The notes under the pieces: model-generated
What the model was told of the DNA's origin: nothing
The model's input: only the letters and a program-made list of their open reading frames with translations
The model's database searches: none
Assembly: GCA_965656715.1 (NCBI GenBank)
Contig: CBFHLR010000010.1
Coordinates: 30,503-94,502, forward strand
Length of the DNA: 64,000 nt
Source: Coraliomargarita sp965656715
GTDB lineage: Bacteria; Verrucomicrobiota; Verrucomicrobiia; Opitutales; Coraliomargaritaceae
Direction of reading: 5' to 3'
Program-made: the position numbers and the translations under genes
Shown here: one piece after another, positions 59,987 to 64,000 of the stretch
Position numbering within the stretch: the stretch's first letter is position 1
Layout: every line of letters begins with the position of its first letter

Positions 59987-61300
59987 TTACAACTCACCCA
60001 GTTTTGGGTCAAGCAAGGGGCACTCAATCAATTCGTCAACTGTAGTAGGAATCTCCTCAATCTCTAAGTCCTTCGCCAATTTGGATAAATCGCCAGCATA
60101 TTGATCTCTAAGCTCCATTTGGAGACGAACTGCCTGTCCTTGCTTCATCAACGTCGCCATACGCTGCTTCGGTAAAATCGTAGACCCTGAGTCAAACTTT
60201 AAAGCTTCATACAATGCATCGAATGACAGTGGCTCAGACTCCTCAGCACTTACAGCAGAAGTAAGTGTCTGTTGAACCTCACGATAGTTCCCCGGCCATG
60301 AATAAGCTAGGATCGCGAGCACTGCCTCATTCGGAAAATCTGCACAGCCAGTTTTACCTGTGCGGTCACAAGCCAAACGCGCGAAGCGTCGTGCATAACC
60401 GGCCAAATCTGAAGGGCGTTGAGAGAGCGAAGGAAGAATCACTGCGTGCTCTCCAGCCTCGGCTTTAAGCTCCGCAGAAGACAAGGTGCCTTCGGCGATA
60501 AAGATGAGACGCAATCCATCAGACACGCTACATTCCGCACGCTTACAAAACTCCAGTGCAGTCGTAAACTCATTAGTCGAAGGCACTCGAACAAAGGCAA
60601 CATTACTCACCTCGTCCTGAGACAATCCAGCAGTAACACGCTCGACTCCAGATGTCTGCAATTCGACTAACTGGAATTGTTTTACAGGCAAATCATGATT
60701 CCCCATCCAAACGGAAAGATCTTTAACAGCAAGTTCAGCATCACCTCCCTCTGGCTCTTGAACAAAAACAAAGGCCGATGCTTTAGCTGCCTTCCAAAAG
60801 TCATGCAAAAACCTTTTTGATGCATCCGAGGTTGCGTTAAAAAAGCGCGGTTCCTCAGGATATGATGAAACCTCCACTGCACTCGTCGCTCCCGACTGCG
60901 CCTCGGCCTTCTCCATTGCCTCTTTTTCCTCTGGAGTCATTGGAGTAGAGAAACGCGCTACGTGCTCAAGAAATGCCTCTGTATCCAGTGGCTTCTCCAT
61001 AACAAGAGTCACACCCATATTCGCAACCTTAACCAACTCCGGCGTATTCATTAAACCAGAGACTAAGATGAAAGGTAAGTTCGGATACAGTTGACGCGCC
61101 TTACTCAAGAAATCAGCGCCATCCATTACAGGCATCTTATAGTCTGAAATAACCAAATCATACGGGATGTCCTCTAACTGATCAATGGCACGTTCAGGGC
61201 GGGTAGCCATATCCACACAATAGTTATGCTCACGCAGCAAATCCTGCAGCATTTCCGCATAATTTTCTTCGTCATCTAGAACCAAAAGTCTGCCAGCCAT
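59987..61300 (-). CDS. response regulator with degenerate NtrC-like AAA+ domain
   Basis: Receiver domain 1-115 is intact: D9/D10, phospho-acceptor D53 (ISDYKMPVMDG), the conserved Ser near 81 and Lys103 (MEKPLD). From about 165 to 350 the sequence follows NtrC-type AAA+ landmarks, but key elements are missing. The P-loop region reads QEPEGGDAE (181-189) in place of GESGTGKE, and GAFTGA is absent. LILPSLSQRPSDLAGYA-like LPSLSQRPSDL (289) and WPGNYRE (335) mark the end. A weak Fis-like HTH is at the C-terminus. It is 42 bases upstream of the ATPase. Confidence 0.8.
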   Translation of the reverse strand: MAGRLLVLDDEENYAEMLQDLLREHNYCVDMATRPERAIDQLEDIPYDLVISDYKMPVMDGADFLSKARQLYPNLPFILVSGLMNTPELVKVANMGVTLVMEKPLDTEAFLEHVARFSTPMTPEEKEAMEKAEAQSGATSAVEVSSYPEEPRFFNATSDASKRFLHDFWKAAKASAFVFVQEPEGGDAELAVKDLSVWMGNHDLPVKQFQLVELQTSGVERVTAGLSQDEVSNVAFVRVPSTNEFTTALEFCKRAECSVSDGLRLIFIAEGTLSSAELKAEAGEHAVILPSLSQRPSDLAGYARRFARLACDRTGKTGCADFPNEAVLAILAYSWPGNYREVQQTLTSAVSAEESEPLSFDALYEALKFDSGSTILPKQRMATLMKQGQAVRLQMELRDQYAGDLSKLAKDLEIEEIPTTVDELIECPLLDPKLGEL

Positions 61301-61317
61301 AATCGTATTCTACAGAG

Positions 61318-62625
61318 TTACTTCAGAATTGCCTCGATATCAGCAACCTCGGCTCCAAAAAATGAAGCCACTTTCGAATTTTCGCCCCCAAACAAAACTG
61401 CTACAGCTCGAACATAATCAACACGCACACTCGATAGACGTGTAACAAAGCGCGAATGCGGAGATGCTGCAACCTGCGAACGAACTGCCGATTGTAACGC
61501 AACACTCGATAAAACATCAGGTGCTCCTGCTTCCATCAGTTTCCTCAAAGCAGCATAGAGTTCATCGTGATTTCGTGGCCATGTGTGACTTTTCAAGAAG
61601 TCACGCCCAGCCTTATCAAAACGTGGCACAGTTGAAAGACCACGTTCCGTAGTCAGCTCAGCAACAATCTGCTGCGCCATAAACGGCACATCGGCAGAAC
61701 ATTCAGATAGTGAAGGGACCTGAACCTCTGCCGTGCCCATGAGGATATATAAATTCTCATCGATCACCCCTTCATCATACAAGGTGTCTAGGTCACCACT
61801 GACACAGAAAATCGCTCGTAACGGAGTTTCAATCGACTCAAATTCGCCCTCACATTTAACAAGTTGAACCGCTAGCTTACGCTGGCTTTCACTCATTTCC
61901 TCAAGTTCAAGCAAGACACAGGTGACACGCTGAAATCCATCTTCTTGAGCCTGAACAACAAGAGCAAGTGCCTCTTGAGCATCAAATGACCCTGGTGTCA
62001 GATAAATAAATTGCTCTTTATCTGACTCGTAGAAACCTCGAATGTCCTCGCAAATAGTTCGATAATGAGTTCCTGGCGCACCAATCAATGAGATCGCTGA
62101 CTTAAAATTCCGTAGACTATGCAGACGCGCAGCGAAATCACTCGACTCGTGGGCCTTACATGGAAATGAACGAAAACCGAAGCCAAGTTGCCCAAGCCCA
62201 GAATCAACCTCTTTCACTTCGTCTTCACTGCAATCGCTATAATTCGTAAGCTGTGTCTTCTGAGCCTCATCAATCAGTTCAGCAGTCCTCTCTAATAAGG
62301 AGAAGATATTCAAAGGTTTAAGAAAAACACCGCCGACCCCATCACTAATCAAATCACGTATAGTATCGTTCTCTAGAAAACCCGAAACCATCACGACTGG
62401 CACCTCAGGCTTCATCTTCTTGATCTCTACCATAAATTCAGCACCAGTCATCTCCGGCATTTTATAGTCGGTAACAACGATATCGTAATGATTTTCTGCA
62501 AAGACGCCAACTGCCTCCACAGGGTCTTCCATTGATGTCACCACATAATCAGCCTGCTCAAATATATCAGTTAGAAGACTGTTAAAATCAGCATCGTCGT
62601 CCAGAATTAATACCTTGTAAGCCAT
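61318..62625 (-). CDS. response regulator with degenerate NtrC-like AAA+ domain (paralogue)
   Basis: Same architecture as its downstream neighbour. The receiver is intact: D9/D10/D11, D53 in VTDYKMPEMTG, Lys103 in FLKPLN. The P-loop position reads IGAPGTHYRT (181-190). The Walker B-like LLELEEMSESQ (238-248), an LRAIFCVSGDLDTL stretch (269) and VPSLSECSADVP (303-314) match NtrC landmarks, as does the HTWPRNHDEL block (347). No GAFTGA. The C-terminus GGENSKVASFFGAEVADIE resembles a Fis-type HTH. The two paralogues are 17 bases apart. Confidence 0.8.
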   Translation of the reverse strand: MAYKVLILDDDADFNSLLTDIFEQADYVVTSMEDPVEAVGVFAENHYDIVVTDYKMPEMTGAEFMVEIKKMKPEVPVVMVSGFLENDTIRDLISDGVGGVFLKPLNIFSLLERTAELIDEAQKTQLTNYSDCSEDEVKEVDSGLGQLGFGFRSFPCKAHESSDFAARLHSLRNFKSAISLIGAPGTHYRTICEDIRGFYESDKEQFIYLTPGSFDAQEALALVVQAQEDGFQRVTCVLLELEEMSESQRKLAVQLVKCEGEFESIETPLRAIFCVSGDLDTLYDEGVIDENLYILMGTAEVQVPSLSECSADVPFMAQQIVAELTTERGLSTVPRFDKAGRDFLKSHTWPRNHDELYAALRKLMEAGAPDVLSSVALQSAVRSQVAASPHSRFVTRLSSVRVDYVRAVAVLFGGENSKVASFFGAEVADIEAILK

Positions 62626-62653
62626 TTCTTAAAATTGAAATTTGTTAGGCTGC

Positions 62654-63178
62654 TTAGCCTTCATCAGCATCTTCAGCAGCTGCCGCCTCTTCCTCTGCCT
62701 GTATTTCCTCTAAACGCTCTAAGCCATGCGCAATCGAAGTGACTGATGTCGCATACCAAATAATGTCTGCTCCCAAAGCCTCTTTCCAACATTTCTGAAC
62801 GGGTGCACTCAGATAATAACAAGTCGCCAACAAATATGTATCCCCCATCTGATCAAACGGAATCGTCGAGGTGGCCCAGCAAAGTGTGGGATCTACATTA
62901 AAACTGCGCAACGAAGGTATCTCGATATGTTTCAAATCGACCATTCCGATGTCGTTTTCCTCAATCGTATGGCTGAGTAATTGACTTTCCTCGAGAGCTT
63001 TGAGTTCAAACACAAGCGATGTGAGAATCGACGCACTCTTCAAGTCATTCGCTTGAATGGACTCCATAAACTTTTCATTCGCAGACTCTAGATCTGCGGT
63101 TGAGACAAGCCCCTTATCAACAAGGGACGAACCGAGAAATCGGTTACTTCGTAAAATGAGGGCGCGGTGCTGCTGCAT
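62654..63178 (-). CDS. free-standing MshEN-like protein
   Basis: A 174-residue protein matching the N-terminal domain of GspE/PilB/MshE ATPases but with no ATPase domain. The R-x-LG-x2-LV-x2-G-L motif is at 13-24 (RFLGSSLVDKGLVST), and a later VDLKHIEIPSL, then TSTIPFDQMGDTYLLATC, follow the family pattern. The second half of the c-di-GMP-type tandem motif is degraded. The C-terminus is alanine/glutamate-rich. It is the first gene of the four-gene operon, 28 bases before the first receiver gene. Confidence 0.75.
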   Translation of the reverse strand: MQQHRALILRSNRFLGSSLVDKGLVSTADLESANEKFMESIQANDLKSASILTSLVFELKALEESQLLSHTIEENDIGMVDLKHIEIPSLRSFNVDPTLCWATSTIPFDQMGDTYLLATCYYLSAPVQKCWKEALGADIIWYATSVTSIAHGLERLEEIQAEEEAAAAEDADEG

Positions 63179-63200
63179 TAGGGTTGCGAATATCTACACT

Positions 63201-63230
63201 AAAATGCGCTATTAAAAGGTATGCCGTCAA
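63201..63230 (-). promoter_or_regulatory. candidate promoter of the MshEN/receiver/ATPase operon
   Basis: Minus strand TTGACG (63230-63225), 18-base spacer, CATTTT (63206-63201). The -10 match is poor. Confidence 0.3.
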
Positions 63231-63303
63231 GCCGTGAGAATGCCGATTCCCCAAGAAGCCGCAGATTGTGTCCAATTTGTATAAATTTGATGTAAAGAAG
63301 GCA

Positions 63304-63336
63304 CAAAAAAGCGGGAATCAAAGTTCGATTCCCGCT
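63304..63336 (-). terminator. rho-independent terminator after the RRM gene
   Basis: AGCGGGAATC (63310-63319) pairs with GATTCCCGCT (63327-63336); T6 follows on the minus strand. It separates the RRM gene from the downstream operon. Confidence 0.88.
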
Positions 63337-63357
63337 GATCTGCAAATTTAAGCTGGT

Positions 63358-63762
63358 TTAGTAATCACGACCACCGCCACCACGACGGTCACCGAAATCA
63401 CGGCGACCACCGCCGCCACCGCCACGGCGATCACCGCCACGGCTACCACCGCCAAAGCCTCCACGACCACCGCCGCCACCGAAGTTGCGACCGCCGCCGC
63501 CACCTGAACGCTCTTCACGTGGGCGGGCTTCATTGATTGTCAAATTACGCCCCATGAACTCTTCACCATTCAAGCCTTCAATAGCAGCATTCATTTCCTC
63601 TGGAGTTTCCATAGAAACAAAGGCGAAGCCACGTGGACGGCCCGATTCACGGTCTTTAAGGATAAAAACATCCGTTACATTACCATGGGCAGAGAATAGC
63701 CCTTCAAGGTCCTCTTGCGTTGCATCGAACGAGAGGTTACCGACATACATCTTTGTATTCAT
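63358..63762 (-). CDS. RRM RNA-binding protein with glycine-rich tail
   Basis: One RNA recognition motif at residues 1-80: RNP2 MYVGNLS and RNP1 RGFAFVSM. The last ~50 residues are Gly/Arg-rich (RGG-type: GGGRGG, GGDRRGG) and basic. Length 134. Such proteins resemble cyanobacterial Rbp and plant GRPs and occur in Verrucomicrobia and some other phyla; cold induction is typical but unproven here. The 238 bases to the right edge (63763-64000) hold no recognised gene. Confidence 0.92.
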   Translation of the reverse strand: MNTKMYVGNLSFDATQEDLEGLFSAHGNVTDVFILKDRESGRPRGFAFVSMETPEEMNAAIEGLNGEEFMGRNLTINEARPREERSGGGGGRNFGGGGGRGGFGGGSRGGDRRGGGGGGRRDFGDRRGGGGRDY

Positions 63763-64000
63763 TTATTTATTCTTTGATCTTTATCGCTATTCCACTGCTT
63801 CGTTGCCCTGAGTGTCACTAAAACGGACTTGATCTCTAAATGAATACGGTCGACTCAACTGGATCTCTACCCACGCTCTGAATATTAACAAATGTAATAG
63901 ACGAAGCTGAGTTATCGCCCGAATCATAAAAAAAGCAAGCGGCATCGGAAAAAATAACGGTATTTATCCTAAGCGTAACATTTGGTTCGCGCCTATCGCA

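Overview
The window looks like a chromosomal segment of a Verrucomicrobiota bacterium, most plausibly of the Opitutae/Puniceicoccales (Coraliomargarita-like) type. This is inferred from the complete but unusual division/cell-wall (dcw) cluster with a divergent FtsZ and a MurC-MurB fusion, the diderm envelope genes (bamD-like, lptE-like, RND efflux), the glycine-rich RRM protein and the type IV pilus-like ATPase module. No rRNA, tRNA, CRISPR array, phage or transposase gene was seen. Two 100-base N runs show that this is a scaffold of a draft, possibly metagenomic, assembly.

Layout. 1-8 kb: end of a MYG1/DHH-like gene, a fatty acid desaturase, an SPFH/NfeD pair, a rhomboid-like protein, and an anionic phospholipid group (pgpA, pgsA, cls). 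8-11 kb: assimilatory nitrite reductase nirBD. 11-13.5 kb: an SDR oxidoreductase and a GRP-type sugar transporter. 13.5-33.8 kb: one long leftward dcw cluster running mraZ, small ORF, rsmH, ftsL, small ORF, ftsI, murE, murF, mraY, murD, LysM lipoprotein, ftsW, murG, murC-murB fusion, ddl, ftsQ, ftsA, ftsZ, dgkA. It is headed by a textbook triple MraZ operator. 34-41.7 kb: an AI-2E family permease and a TetR-TolC-HlyD-RND efflux operon. 41.8-45.4 kb: a TPR protein, a gapped glmM and trpD. 45.5-52.3 kb (rightward): uppP, elbB-like, rpmF, plsX, fabH, bamD-like, lptE-like and a 3-hydroxyisobutyrate dehydrogenase-like gene. 52.3-55.5 kb: the glycolytic genes gapA, pgk, tpiA. 55.8-58.2 kb: a second desaturase, a K+ channel and a cupin. 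58.2-63.2 kb: a leftward operon encoding a free-standing MshEN-like protein, two receiver proteins with degraded NtrC-type AAA+ domains, and a PilB/GspE ATPase. 63.4 kb: an RRM RNA-binding protein.

How the parts fit. Much of the window builds the envelope: lipid II synthesis and septation (dcw, glmM, uppP, dgkA), phospholipids (plsX, fabH, pgsA, pgpA, cls, two desaturases), and outer-membrane assembly (bamD- and lptE-like). The DNPR motif in MurE indicates meso-diaminopimelate peptidoglycan.

Most unusual items. (1) The 58-63 kb ATPase/pseudo-NtrC/MshEN operon is the best candidate for an undescribed regulatory system. (2) FtsZ lacks the second catalytic aspartate of its T7 loop. (3) Intergenic regions carry several families of short repeats: GTAG-hairpin REP-like elements in inverted pairs, heptamer arrays and hexamer arrays. 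One heptamer array is translated as the start of an outer-membrane lipoprotein.
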